Below are positions 1-10,736 of a stretch of DNA of 64,000 bases, one piece after another; the stretch's first letter is position 1; the number at the start of each line of letters is the position of its first letter. The translations under genes and the position numbers were made by a program. The stretch comes from Microcebus murinus (taxonomy: Eukaryota; Chordata; Mammalia; Primates; Cheirogaleidae), in the NCBI RefSeq assembly GCF_040939455.1, contig NC_134120.1, positions 1,385,001 through 1,449,000 on the forward strand, read 5' to 3'. A model generated the notes under the pieces. That model did not search any database. It was not told where the DNA came from and saw nothing but the letters and a program-made list of their open reading frames with translations.

Positions 1-377
1 GGGAGACACGGAGCGAGGACTGGTGAGGCGTGACAGAGGGAAAGTTGGAAAATCCGCTGAGCAGAGCAGCAGCCTCCGCACAACATCCGTCCAGCTTATC
101 AGTGAGACACGAAATCCACCAGCCCATGCAGTCCATGCAGCCCATGGTGGATGACGCGCTGCGCACGAGGACATTGTGCCGGGGTGTGCGTGTGGCCGGG
201 GGCAAGGCTGGCAGGCGGGATGTGGGAAGTTCGCATAAAAGTACACATAGCAAAAGAAAGAAAAGAGCTTCACAGTCGTCCTGCCCATCAGGACCGAAGT
301 ATCTGGTGCAGTTATCAAGGCGCAGCAGACCCTGTTCTCTCTCTTTCTACCCGGTCAGGACGGGGTGTGCTCTGTGT
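1..377. other. Anonymous non-coding sequence
   Basis: No recognisable gene, RNA or interspersed repeat is seen here. Open frames running through it continue into the adjacent 54-bp tandem array and owe their length to that array. Confidence 0.4.
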
Positions 378-960
378 GGGGCCAACAGGGTCCCCAGTGG
401 AACCACCTGCTGGTCAGGGCCATCTCTGTGTGGGGCCAACAGGGTCCCCGGTGGAACCACCTGCTGGTCAGGGTAATCTCTGTGTAGGGCCAACAGGGTC
501 CCCAGTGGAACCACCTGATGGTCAGGGCCACCTCTGTGTGGGGCCAACAGGGTCCCCAGTGGAACCACCTGCTGGTCAGGGCCATCTCTGTGTGGGGCCA
601 ACAGGGTCCCCGGTGGAACCACCTGCTGGTCAGGGTCATCTCTGTGTAGGGACAACAGGGTCCCCAGTGGAACCACCTGATGGTCAGGGCCATCTCTGTG
701 TAGGGCCAACAGGGTCCCCAGTGGAACCACCTGATGGTCAGGGCCATCTCTGTGTAGGGCCAACAGGGTCCCCGGTGGAACCACCTGATGGTCAGGGCCA
801 TCTCTGTGTGGAGCCAACAGGGTCCCCGGTGGAACCACCTGCTGGTCAGGGCCACCTCTGTGTGGGGCCAACAGGGTCCCCAGTGGAACCACCTGCTGGT
901 CAGGGCCATCTCTGTGTGGGGCTAACAGGGTCCCCAGTGGAACCACCTGCCGGTCAGGGA
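378..960. repeat. Minisatellite, 54-bp unit, about 11 copies
   Basis: Eleven head-to-tail copies of a 54-bp unit that begins ggggccaacagggtcccc and ends ggccatctctgtgt. Copies differ mainly at a few sites: ctgctgg or ctgatgg, ccccagt or ccccggt, and ccatc, ccacc or taatc. Because 54 is a multiple of three and the unit lacks stops in several frames, the array is open in two frames on each strand. One of these would encode an 18-residue repeat rich in Gly and Pro. There is no flanking gene structure, so I read the ORFs as by-products of the period. Confidence 0.93.
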
Positions 961-3766
961 CATCAGCTGCTTCCCGCACTGGGACCAGGGTGAAGGTCCT
1001 GCAGCATCTTCTATTCAGTATTCATAGACAACCCTGAGATGCAGCGGATGGGGGTGCTATAAATGTCCCCACTCTGAAGTGACAATGATGACAGCCTTCA
1101 TGTGCTTGCATCTTTGTTCTGCGACGCTCTCAAAGCAGGGCGATGGCACAAGTCACAGCACAGCTCCAAACGCCCCTGTTTGTCAGCAACAAGGACGGCG
1201 CCACCGTGGGTTTTTATAAGGCAAATACCTGCGGTGCTTTGCTTTTTAATCCTGCAGTGACAGGCGGCATGTTCTGTGTTCGAATGGGGTCAAGCTCCAG
1301 AGATGAGAAGAGCCGGGAACGGGGTCTGGATAAGGAGAACAGAGGGGAAAAAAAAAAAAAAAAAAAAAAAAAAAGCAAAACAAACAAACAAAAAATGACC
1401 AGAAATCTCTCTTTTCTGGTGTCCACAGACTCCCGAGCTGCCTCAGCCGCTGGGCCGACAGTAACAGAATCAACGCTGCTCAATCTGAGCCGGAGGAATC
1501 TGGGGAGTGTTGGGGCTCACGCAGCGTCAGCAGGCTGTACGTCCAACCTGCACGAGGTCTGAGCGGGGACGCAGAGCAGGGACTGACGGCGTCTGGCAGT
1601 GAGGGCGCTGAGCCGGCAGGTGGGTTCCCCCAGCTCCTGCCCCGCCCCAGGCCTGTCCCCAAGACTCCGCGGCTCTGAGAGCGGCCAGTTGCTTGGCTTA
1701 GGTAATGGGCTTTTCTTCTGACTGTCCCCGGTTAGAAGGGGGACAGCGGACCCACCCAGCTTCTCAGAAGGAAGCAGGTGCGTGACTTTACCCTTCGACA
1801 GAGTCCACGCACGTGAAGAAGAGGCAGGTGCCCCAGAGGAGGCCCAGGCATGACCAGGACATCAGGGCTGAGGCTGGAAATGGGGAATCAGCCCTCTTAC
1901 GTACACGCCGCACTTAATGGGGCACAGGGAATGGCCGCTGTCCCTGCTCCTGAGCACTTTGCGCTTTTAGTCTCTCCTGTGCTACGGGAAAGCCTACTCA
2001 GGCCATCCTCCTGGCTGCACTGACACGACGGGACCATGTGGCCTCTCTGCGGGGTTTGGCCAAGTGACTCCCGTCCACCGCTGCCGTTCTCCTCCCTTCT
2101 GTGCTGCTCCGGACGGAGGCCAGGCCTGGCCGTCTGGGTCCGCACGGCTCACGTTCGTGTCTGTTCCTCTCCATTAAAGGAAGAGTTCAAACGCTGAACT
2201 TCGCTTGTCGTTACCCTTTCTCACCTTTCCCTCTCCTTTGTTTACTGCCTTTTCCAGGTTATGATTGTTTGGGGACTCGTGCCGAAAATGCATTAGAGCA
2301 AGGAGGAAAAAAAAAATCGACTTTTCTCTTTAATGTGAGCAATGAATTAGCACCGTGTACATCCACGTGTCTGCCGTAAAGAAGACCAGTCTGCAGCAGG
2401 ACGGCAAAGTGACAATGTTTCCGCGGAAGCCGGGGCCTCGGTGACGGTGCTGAACCAGCCCTGGTGGCGTCCTCTGGGTTTCTTGTCTGTTGCAGAGAAG
2501 TCGGCTTCTCTTCTCTTTAAATCTCTCTTATTTTGGATTTTTAAACTCTTGCATAAGACTCGCCTGGAAGGCGGTCTTACTAGTAACCTATCTAACAGAA
2601 AATGAGGGAAATAAACTCACGGCACAACTGCTCCCTTTGTTTTGTTTAATTAAAACAGCCAGGTCCAACCCGTTATCTCTAAGACCTTGTTTCCTCAGCC
2701 CTGAAGAGCCCTGAGTGGACAGCAGGGGTGCAAACTCCCCGCTCCAACTCTCTGCCTCGGTTCCTGCCAAATCCCCGATTCCCAGCACCCAGGTAAGCTG
2801 GAAGGAGCACCCAACACAGCTTTGCTGTCACTTCTGTCATCGGTCTGCTGGCGCAGAGGGGACAAAAGCCTTTTTTACCCTTTTAAAACCACAAGTAGCT
2901 TTCCCTCTGCTGCCTGGCCTCTTCACTCCTTCCTCGGTGTGTCGTGGCCATGCCTTCCTTCTCTCTCTGTCTCTGTCTGTCTTCCTCAGAGAAATAGACT
3001 TTTACTTCTGCATATCCTGATCATGGTGTGAGAATTCTCTCTGCAACGCGCCGTGTACTTTTCCAGTACGTTTCCACCCGAACGTCACCTTTCCTGACGC
3101 TGCATAGGAAGGTCAAGCCGTCCTAGAATAACAGCAGAAACCGATGACGATGATGATGATGATGACAGCAGGTAGGTTTTTCGCTCGTGCTCAGTGCTGC
3201 AGCCACGAAGCTGACGACACAGGGTGACAACCCCACGCTCACGTGGCTCCAAGTGTTACTTGGCCTGGTGAAACTCAGCTGTTTCACTTCGACTCGCTGC
3301 ACCGTTTTCCGAGCTGTGCAATGCTGTCTGTGTGCAAAGCCACCCCCCGTATGTTCGGGCAGTGGCACTCCAAGGAGGGGGCGGGGGGCGGGGGCTCCGA
3401 GGCAGATGGCCAGTGCTCCCAGACGGCGGGAGCAGCGTCCTGAGGTTCTGGTCTCTGGGGACACCCGAGAAGGACACACGCCCCGCAGACAGCAGCGGCT
3501 GACTCTGCAGATGATGAGTGCGGTGGCCACGGAGAATTTTAGCCTTACTTACAACATGTCTCTGCTTTATGAAAAAGAACTCACTCACATAATACTTGTA
3601 TAATTAAATGATATGCCTCCAATTAATAAAAGTGATATGCTTCCAACTAATAAAAATGTTGGACACAAAAGCAGGATTCTAAAGTAGAGAAGCCAGAAGA
3701 GAGCCGTGCTTTGGAGGCTGGAGAAGCCGTGTGACCTTCCCGGAGCGAGGCGTCTCAGTGGCTCGC
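961..3766. other. Anonymous non-coding sequence with poly-A tract
   Basis: No gene or classifiable repeat is recognised. It includes an uninterrupted run of 27 A at 1348-1374, which may be the tail of an unrecognised retrotransposed fragment, and a short GATGAT microsatellite near 3146-3166. The ORFs are short and unrelated to known families as far as I can see. Confidence 0.35.
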
Positions 3767-3995
3767 GTGGGGACCGGAGTCCGCGCGAGGTCTCCCAGCC
3801 GTGCACCCTTGAGCGAGCTACTTAAGCGTTGTGAAGTTCAGAGTGTGTAGGGAGAGGGAACAAGAATACCCCGTTTTTATCTATGGTTAACTCCAAAAGG
3901 AGTTAATGAATGAGAAAAGAAATGATATGAAATTGCTTTTAAAATGCAAAGTGTGCCACGCATTTCAGCTGCTGCGATTACTATTAGTATGACAT
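3767..3995 (+). repeat. MIR-like SINE (diverged)
   Basis: The order of features follows the MIR consensus. A segment resembling the conserved core, cccttgagcgagctacttaag near 3807-3827, is followed by an AT-rich stretch that resembles the MIR 3' part and ends in ttactattagtat. It is heavily diverged, so the boundaries are approximate. MIRs are ancient mammalian tRNA-derived SINEs and are not expected to be active. Confidence 0.45.
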
Positions 3996-4777
3996 AGAAT
4001 TGAAGAAGAAAGAAAGTGTAAAATTGTTCACTCTCTCCTCCAGTCTCATGCTTTGGAGTTTTAAAACAGCTTTTCTTTTTTTTTCACAAATATTTCTTGT
4101 TCTATATTTCTGATAGAATAGGAACATTCTCTGTCAAGCAGGGAGAGCACAGACTCAGGGACACGCTCCGGAGACTCTCCTTGGTATTCGTGACATCTAA
4201 AAAGCAAACGATGCATTGCCAAGCATCGCCAGTAAGTGCCTGTCACATGTTTTGTGAGTTCTTGCTTTGTAATTTATCATGAGCGATTCATGGAAGTACA
4301 TTTCCAAATCAAAAAGAAAATGTGTACATTTGATTGTCCTTTTCATGGTGAGGAACAATTTGTAGCTGACGACTACAAAAGGCAAATCAGTGAACTGTGC
4401 TCACTTAAAATTCCTAAGAATATCAGGAAGAACTTTATAATTTTGACAACAAATTTAACACCATCAAAAAGTTTTAAAACCATTTATCTGTTTAAACCAA
4501 GCTTTCAAATTAAGAAATTGGAATTCTAATGTTATATTTCCTGGCGAACAATCTTAATTTTTTTTTTTTCATTGCAAGTTGCCTTGGTCTGGCCAGAAAG
4601 AAAGGTATCATTATTATCATTATAATGCCAAAGCAATTTTTTTCTTTTGCTTGGCTTCTCAAATTTTTAGCTTAATGAAAGAAAATGTTAGTGTGATTTT
4701 AGTTTCCTGAATAACATGTGTACAATAAGAGACAATAATACTATTGTTAACTTGGCAATTTATATAAAGAGTTTCCC
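3996..4777. other. AT-rich anonymous sequence
   Basis: AT-rich DNA with several T and A runs and no recognisable gene. The ORF over 4236-4529 has no recognisable domain and sits in low-complexity, AT-biased sequence. Confidence 0.35.
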
Positions 4778-4900
4778 GGCTGGGTGTGGCGGCTCATGTC
4801 TACAATTCTAGCACTTTAGGAGGCTCAGGTGGGAGGATTGCTTAAGGCCAGGAGTTTGAGACCAGTCTGGGCAATATAGTCAGATCCCATCTCTAAATAC
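4778..4900 (+). repeat. Alu left-monomer-like SINE (FLAM type)
   Basis: It starts ggctgggtgtggcggctcat and contains ggaggctcaggtgggagg and gaccagtctgggcaatatag. It ends after ctctaaatac with a CA-rich tail to about 4920. There is one 7SL-derived arm and no right monomer. The variant ttctagcac in place of the anthropoid cccagcac is typical of strepsirrhine Alus. Confidence 0.8.
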
Positions 4901-5051
4901 ACACCTTCACACACACAGAGTTACATATTTTCCCACTTATATAGTAATATTTTGTTATTATATATTCATTTCCTTTTAAAAGGAAGATTGCTCAGACCCT
5001 AGAATTTTATAAGGACTTTGAGGTTGAATTAATTTATATATAATTTTATAT

Positions 5052-5070
5052 ATGTGTGTGTGTGTGTGTA
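5052..5070. repeat. Short GT microsatellite
   Basis: About nine GT dinucleotides follow a tatata stretch. This alternating purine-pyrimidine run is embedded in AT-rich DNA beside the L1 fragment. Confidence 0.85.
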
Positions 5071-5244
5071 TAAAATTTTATTTTGTGCCAGAAAACTCCA
5101 GAGTAAGTAAAGGCAGCCACTGAAACCCAGACTCCAAACAATGGATATGGGCCACATAATTGTTTAAGGGATCTGTTATATGCATTTGAGTGAGAAGCCC
5201 AGATTTCCTAGGAAGTAGGGGCCTAATTAGGCTCTGAGTGTTTT

Positions 5245-6300
5245 TTATTAATTTTTTTGAGTTGACTTTATTGAGGTACAATTTACGTGAAGGACACAAA
5301 CCTTAACTGTCCACATTTATATAGTTAGAAACTAATGCCTGAGTTTGAGTTTGAGATTTTACCCTGCAAAGGAGCCAACAAGTTGGGCTGCTTCAGTCTC
5401 AAGGATGCTGGCAGAGACATGAGACTCCGAGGTCAGAGATGCAGGACAGGTTAGCACCGACAGTACGAGCACCGCCCAGAGCACCGGCGCGTCCGTTATG
5501 TTCTGAGCCGCAGTCCGTGCTGGGCAATGTGAAGGAGCGGGTGGCATCTGCCCGCAGCTCAGGTGGTGCTGAGAGAGGTCTGACCTCACCGAGCCTAGGT
5601 CTCTTATCGTGGACGGTGCTAAGCGCCCTCCTCTCTGCTCCGGAAGGAAACATTATCTCTGTTTTTGAAGACTGTTCACTACATAAATGTCCTTGCAAAG
5701 GTAATCTAGAAGAAAAGTAGCCATTCTTGTGCAAGGTAGATGGGCAGAGACATGAGAGACTCACAAAACAGTTTATTGCAACGCAGCCCAAATCACGCCA
5801 TAGCCTGTGTTCACTACTCAGAAAGTTTCCTGATGCCTTCGCAGTAGTACCGACCCACATACATCGCCTCCACTACGATCCCCATCTCCGTAGTTTGTAT
5901 CGCTGGTCCTGGGGTGTCATTTAGATGGAATTATTCCATATAAATTCTTCTGTGTCCGGCTTCTTTTACTCAACATTATGTCTATGGTTGCAGTTCTTTC
6001 TATAGCTGTACCATATTTTATTGCATGTATATGCCATATTTTCCTTAGCCATCCTACTGTTGGTGCACATTTGTATGGTCTTTGCTGTTGGAATATCATG
6101 AATCAAGCTTCTGTGAACAGTCTAGCACTTTTGTGTGTTTGAAAATGGTCTTCATTTCTGTTGAGGTAGAGACCCAGTTAAAGAGTTACTTGATTGTGAA
6201 GTATACATATGTTTAGCGCTAGTAGATACTGCCAGAAATGTTTCCAAAATAGCTATACTAGTTTAAATGTTGATTAGCAACTGTTATCCATTGGTCAACC
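5245..6300 (-). repeat. L1 fragments, antisense (3' end of ORF2 and 3' UTR)
   Basis: Strings such as gactttattgaggtacaatt (5267-5286) and ggcttcttttactcaacatt (5959-5978) are the antisense of the L1M-type 3' region. So is the run through ccatcctactgttggtgcac (6050-6069). All read backwards relative to the plus strand. The middle part (about 5340-5780) does not clearly match and may be an insertion or too diverged to place. No coding capacity remains. Confidence 0.6.
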
Positions 6301-6334
6301 GAGATCTGACAGGTGAGTACAGTAAATATGATAT

Positions 6335-6337
<3 letters not shown>

Positions 6338-6403
<66 letters not shown>
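6338..6403. repeat. (GA)n microsatellite
   Basis: About 33 uninterrupted GA dinucleotides. The tract lies between the antisense L1 fragments to its left and the sense L1 fragment to its right, close to a junction of the two insertions. Purity and length predict high polymorphism, and the purine mirror symmetry could form triplex DNA. Confidence 0.97.
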
Positions 6404-6408
<5 letters not shown>

Positions 6409-6424
6409 CATTCACATAACTGTT

Positions 6425-7965
6425 ATTATAGCATACTGTTATGGGCCTGCCCACCCACACATCCCAGCAGTAGGCTCTTCCATAGACCCCAGCAGTTTGC
6501 CTACCCAGAATCTCTGGACTAATTATTGAACAACTTTCCTTGCCATAGCCAGTCTGTAAAAACTCGAAGAAGTGACTACTTCTTCAAATGCACAGACACC
6601 AATGCAAAGCTACAACAATCACAAAGAACCAGGGAAACATGACACCACTGTATGACCAAAATAATGCTCCAGTAAATGACCCTAAAAAATGGAGATCTAT
6701 GAATTGCCCAACAGAGAATTCAAAACAGTCATCTTAAAGTATCTTACTGAGCTGTAAGAGGACACAGACAACAAAATAAAATGAACAAAACTGAAAGTTC
6801 AACAAAGAGATTGAAAACATAGAAGAAAACAAACAAACCAAAATTCTAGAGCTGATGAACAAGGGACCAAACTGAAAAGTTCAATAGAGAGCTTCAACAG
6901 CAGACTTAATCAAGCAGAAGAACAAATTAGCAAGCTTGAAGACAGTTTCTTTTAAATTTATTACTAAGTCAGAAGAATAAAATGAGGAAAGTGTGGCAAA
7001 GAGTGAAGAAAACCTACACAATTTGTGGAACACCATCGAGGAAATCAATATATGTGCTATAGAAGTCTCTGAAAGAGAAGAGAAAGAGAAAGGAGAGGAA
7101 ATCTTATATAAAGAAATAATGACTGAAAACTTCCCAAACCTGAGGAGGGAAATAGACATCCAAATTTCTGATTCCTAAAGGACTCCAAATAAATTGAATC
7201 TAAAGAAATCTTCCAAGACACATTATAATTAAGTTATCAAAAGTCAAATCAAAAGAAGCATTTTTAAAAGTGACTTATAACATAGAAATGAACCTCTATT
7301 GGATTTCTCAGCAGAAACCTTGAAGGCCAGAAAAAAGTGGGATGATATATTTAAAATGCTGCCATTAAAAACAAACAAACAAACAAACCTGGCAAGCAAA
7401 AATACTATACCCAGAAAAACTTTCCTTTAATAACGAAGAGAAATACTGTCTCAGACAAAAAAAGACTGAGAGAGTTGTCATAGTTAGACCTGCCTGCCTT
7501 ACAAGAAGTGCTAAAGGACATTTTTCAAGTTGAAACAACAGCATGCTAAATGGCAACATGAAATCATATGAAAGTGTAAAGCTTATTGGTAAAGATAAAT
7601 ATGTCAATAAACACAGAACAATGTAATAGTGTAATAGCAGCGTGTAAATCACTTTTAACCCAAGTATAAAATTAAAGGACAAAAGTATTTAAAATGGTTT
7701 TAACCACAAAAATTGGTTAATGAATGCACTCTACAAAAATAGGGAAATTCTGATGTTAAAAACAGTATGTATGTAGGTGGGAGGAAAAGTGTAGAGTTTT
7801 TGTATATGCTTTAAGTTGTCATCAGCTCAAAATAGATTGTTATAATTACAAAAAGAGCCTAGTATGAGATTGGGAGTTAAATGTTGGTACATCATTTTGG
7901 GATAATAAGGTTAGTACTGAGGTAGAGATGATACTTTCCCAAAACTGTGCTTGTGCTAGGAACGG
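6425..7965 (+). repeat. L1 fragment, sense (5' UTR and ORF1 region)
   Basis: The sequence follows the L1M 5' region in order. It shows cagaatctctggact (6508-6522) and accagggaaacatgaca (6629-6645). It also has cttcaacagcagactta (6892-6908), cttcccaaacctgagg (7130-7145) and acctgcctgccttacaagaa (7488-7507). The last recognisable stretch is caaaatagattgttataatt (7828-7847). ORF1 is broken: the longest surviving piece (6993-7178) encodes a Glu/Lys-rich coiled-coil-like fragment ending in a stop. The 3' two-thirds of the L1 is absent, so this is a 3'-truncated or internally deleted copy. Confidence 0.8.
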
Positions 7966-8918
7966 AATTAGCAAGATAGCACCATAGCATGAGATAAACA
8001 CTATGCATTATATTAGGGGAAACAGGCTTTCAACATGGGGGTATTGAGAACTAACGCTAGTAGCACACCATAAATCCTCCATTTAGGTGGGCTTGTGGAT
8101 GGATCCTTGTGGACCTCCATTTTAACAAAAACCCACACCCTGGATATCTGAACAAATTCAAGGAGGAAGGAGGAAATTAAAAATGATAGGCTAAACTTGT
8201 TACAAAAAAAATGCATGAGTTTCATTGAATTGTTATAGGAAATAAAATAACGAAAGTCTGCAACGCATACTCCCGGGCATCCCCGGTGAGCCTGGCACGT
8301 TTGTAAGATCTGAGGCTGCAATGATGGCAAACACAATTCCTGCTTTTGCGGAGTCAAATGGTCCCAGTTGTGACTGTCTTTTGTTGTCCAATGACACATT
8401 TCTGGAGAAGCAGCCACAGGTGTGGTGAGCTCTCTCCCCAGGTTGCAATCACAGGAGCAGTTTGCTCCATGTACACTGCCTTTATCATCAAAAGGATGCA
8501 TCATGGTGAGACGCTTTTGAAGTCATTTTAGGCAACAATGAGGGATTCTACTCTGATTTAGGGTTCAATCCCATGTTGTGTTACCAATGCAGATAACACA
8601 GACAAGGTGAAAATCAGTCCTGGCCAGGCTAAAAAAAAAGCAAAGAAAACCATAAACCATCTCCTGCTGACTGGCCTGCCTGGAGGCAGGTGAGTTCTTC
8701 TGACCCTGTGCAAGTTCCTCCCCCGTTTAAATTCAGAATCTGGGAATATGAGCATCCTGGAGTCGAGGAAACACATTGCTAACATCTTAATGTTTTTCTG
8801 AAGTTAATTTATTGTAGATCTCATCCAAAGATGGAAATATGAACCTCTCATTTCTCCTTGGCTTTTGTTTTTGGAGAGAACCCTGGATTTTTTTTTTTTT
8901 TTCCTGAGGCATTCTTAC
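7966..8918. other. Anonymous sequence, possibly old retroelement
   Basis: No gene is recognised. The minus-strand ORF over 8013-8504 (163 codons) is the longest here. It has no recognisable domain, its C-terminal half falls in AT-rich sequence, and I see no promoter or splice context. An unclassified old LTR or other repeat is possible. Confidence 0.3.
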
Positions 8919-9023
8919 CCTCTTTGTGCTGATCTGGAGTAGAATCTGGCTTATCAATGGTGATAAAAACATGATTTTGCTGGGTTTCCTGAAGGATATA
9001 CTCAGCTTTCCTCTGAGAATAAT
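8919..9023 (-). other. Candidate coding exon (unproven)
   Basis: On the minus strand a pyrimidine-leaning stretch ending in ctgttctag (acceptor AG at 9025-9024) precedes a 105-bp open segment. A good donor, GGGTAAGAAT, follows with GT at 8918-8917. In the frame carried by the surrounding ORF the segment is symmetric (phase 1-1). It would encode a polar peptide containing AEYILQETQQNHVFITIDKP. Immediately downstream is a run of about 18 T (plus strand) and then further short open pieces. I do not recognise the protein family. Alternatives are a decayed pseudogene, an unclassified repeat, or chance. There is no companion exon nearby. Confidence 0.2.
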
Positions 9024-10649
9024 CTAGAACAGCAGAGAGCCACATACCCAGACTTCATTAATTTAGCACTTTATAAAATACCTTTTCCTTTACTGAACTC
9101 CTCCTATCATATTGTTGAAATACAGTTTCCTATATTGGGAGATTTAATCTTTTTTATTTTACTTAATTTTTTTAAAAGTCAGAGTTTATGTCTATTTAAC
9201 AATGTTTAAGAGATTTTAAGAATGCTCAAAGGCCCAAATATACTTGGTTAGATAAAAAAAAAAATTGCAGGAGATGTTTTACAAAATCAGCTGTAACAAA
9301 TGCGTCATTTCACATCCTGAAGAGCTAGCCACGTCCTCATCTGTCCTGTTTTGCTCCTTTTTTGGACGCTAGGGCCTTTAAAGTAACTTTCGTGATTCAC
9401 CCTTAAAAATCATCTAGGTCTTAGGGCATTTGTTTTGGGTACCGGTGTTTTTCTTGATTTCATTAACTTCCCTAGACTTTTGTATCTTTCTCCACAACTT
9501 CTCACTCATTTTCATGTTCGCGTTATTTTCATCTTTTGTGTGTGTCGCCTAAAGTTCTTTGATGAATGAGAAAAGGACACAGAAACAAGAATACCTGCAG
9601 AGGGATGGCCAGTCGGCTACAGACACATGCTCTCTGTTTACGTGATCTAGGCTGGTGCATCCTCATTGAAACACCTGGCTGCTCTGGAGACATCAGGTGG
9701 TCGGGAATGGAATCTTCGAAGTGACCCCGAGAGACGGTGGGAGCCGCGGGGCTGGCAGATCAGGGTGTCCTGGTGCCCCCCGGAAAGGATGGCTCAGCAG
9801 GTGGGCTCCAGCAGGAGGCCGGGAAGCAGCCCAGGCAGATCCCGGCCTGCACACAGGAATGAGAAAGAAACGGATCCGAGCTCTTCCGATGAGGACGCCT
9901 GTGGTGATGCTGGTGATTCCGTGGAGAGGCAGCAGAGAGGTGACGCGGTTATTTAACACCTGAGCTCCACAGCCTAGTGCGGAGGAGAACCACACAGGGA
10001 GAGCGGGAGAGGGCCCAGGGCGGCAGCCAGGGGGAGGGCTCAGCGAACAAAAGGAAGATCAGAAACCGCTCCGGGTCACGCTTTCCGTTAGAAACCCACA
10101 GAGGAAACACCATCCCTTCTCTTTAAAATGCTGTAGCTTCTATTTTTTAAATTGATTTGATTGTTAAACATTATATTTAAAATGAATTTAATTTCTACTG
10201 TGTTGCTCGACAGCATGCAAATACGTGTGAACCATCTTCTTCACACGGTGAAGGCACAGAATTCAATATGAAACATAATCGCACACATACACCCCACGCA
10301 TTTTTATTTATCTCCGTGTTTCTGCAGCCATACAATTTCAATCGTGATCGTAAGAGGATGATTGGCAAATCACAGATAGCAGAGACTGGTTTCAAATTGA
10401 GACGGGAAAAGTGGCCGTTACGATTAACTTTCTGCGTCACGACTGTGCAAACCTAAATTTCACGTTGCGTGGCATTAAGGGTGTGAATGGTGTCATTGCA
10501 CTTTGGGTTTTCACAGCACAAGTCACATGACCTTCTGTGCCATGTCCCCTGAGCTGACGCACGGGCTTAGCCAGCACGCTCTGCTCTCCTTTCGACCCTC
10601 AAGAAGCCATGCGGAAACAGATGGTGCGCAGAGCTTCAGCCCTGAAGGC
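9024..10649. other. Anonymous non-coding sequence
   Basis: No gene or classifiable repeat is recognised. 9060-9560 is T-rich. 9690-10060 is more GC-rich, and its ORFs on both strands have no recognisable domains. Confidence 0.35.
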
Positions 10650-10679
10650 TTTCTTTCCTTCTCTTTCTTTCTCTTTCCT

Positions 10680-10735
<56 letters not shown>
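10650..10735. repeat. (CT)n microsatellite with CTTT/CCTT flank
   Basis: Imperfect ctttctttcctt sequence from 10650 passes into an almost pure CT run at 10685-10735. The long pyrimidine mirror repeat is likely length-polymorphic. Confidence 0.97.

Positions 10736-10736
<1 letters not shown>

Noticed and set aside
151..993. 280-codon plus-strand ORF and opposing minus ORFs as a repeat protein gene
   Set aside because: The openness follows from a 54-bp period without stops and exists on both strands at once. No flanking gene features are seen.
1348..1374. Poly-A run as tail of a processed pseudogene
   Set aside because: The preceding sequence does not resemble any coding sequence I know, and no target-site duplication is visible.
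8013..8504. 163-codon minus ORF as a gene
   Set aside because: No recognisable domain, mixed composition, and no splice or promoter context. An unclassified old repeat is more likely.
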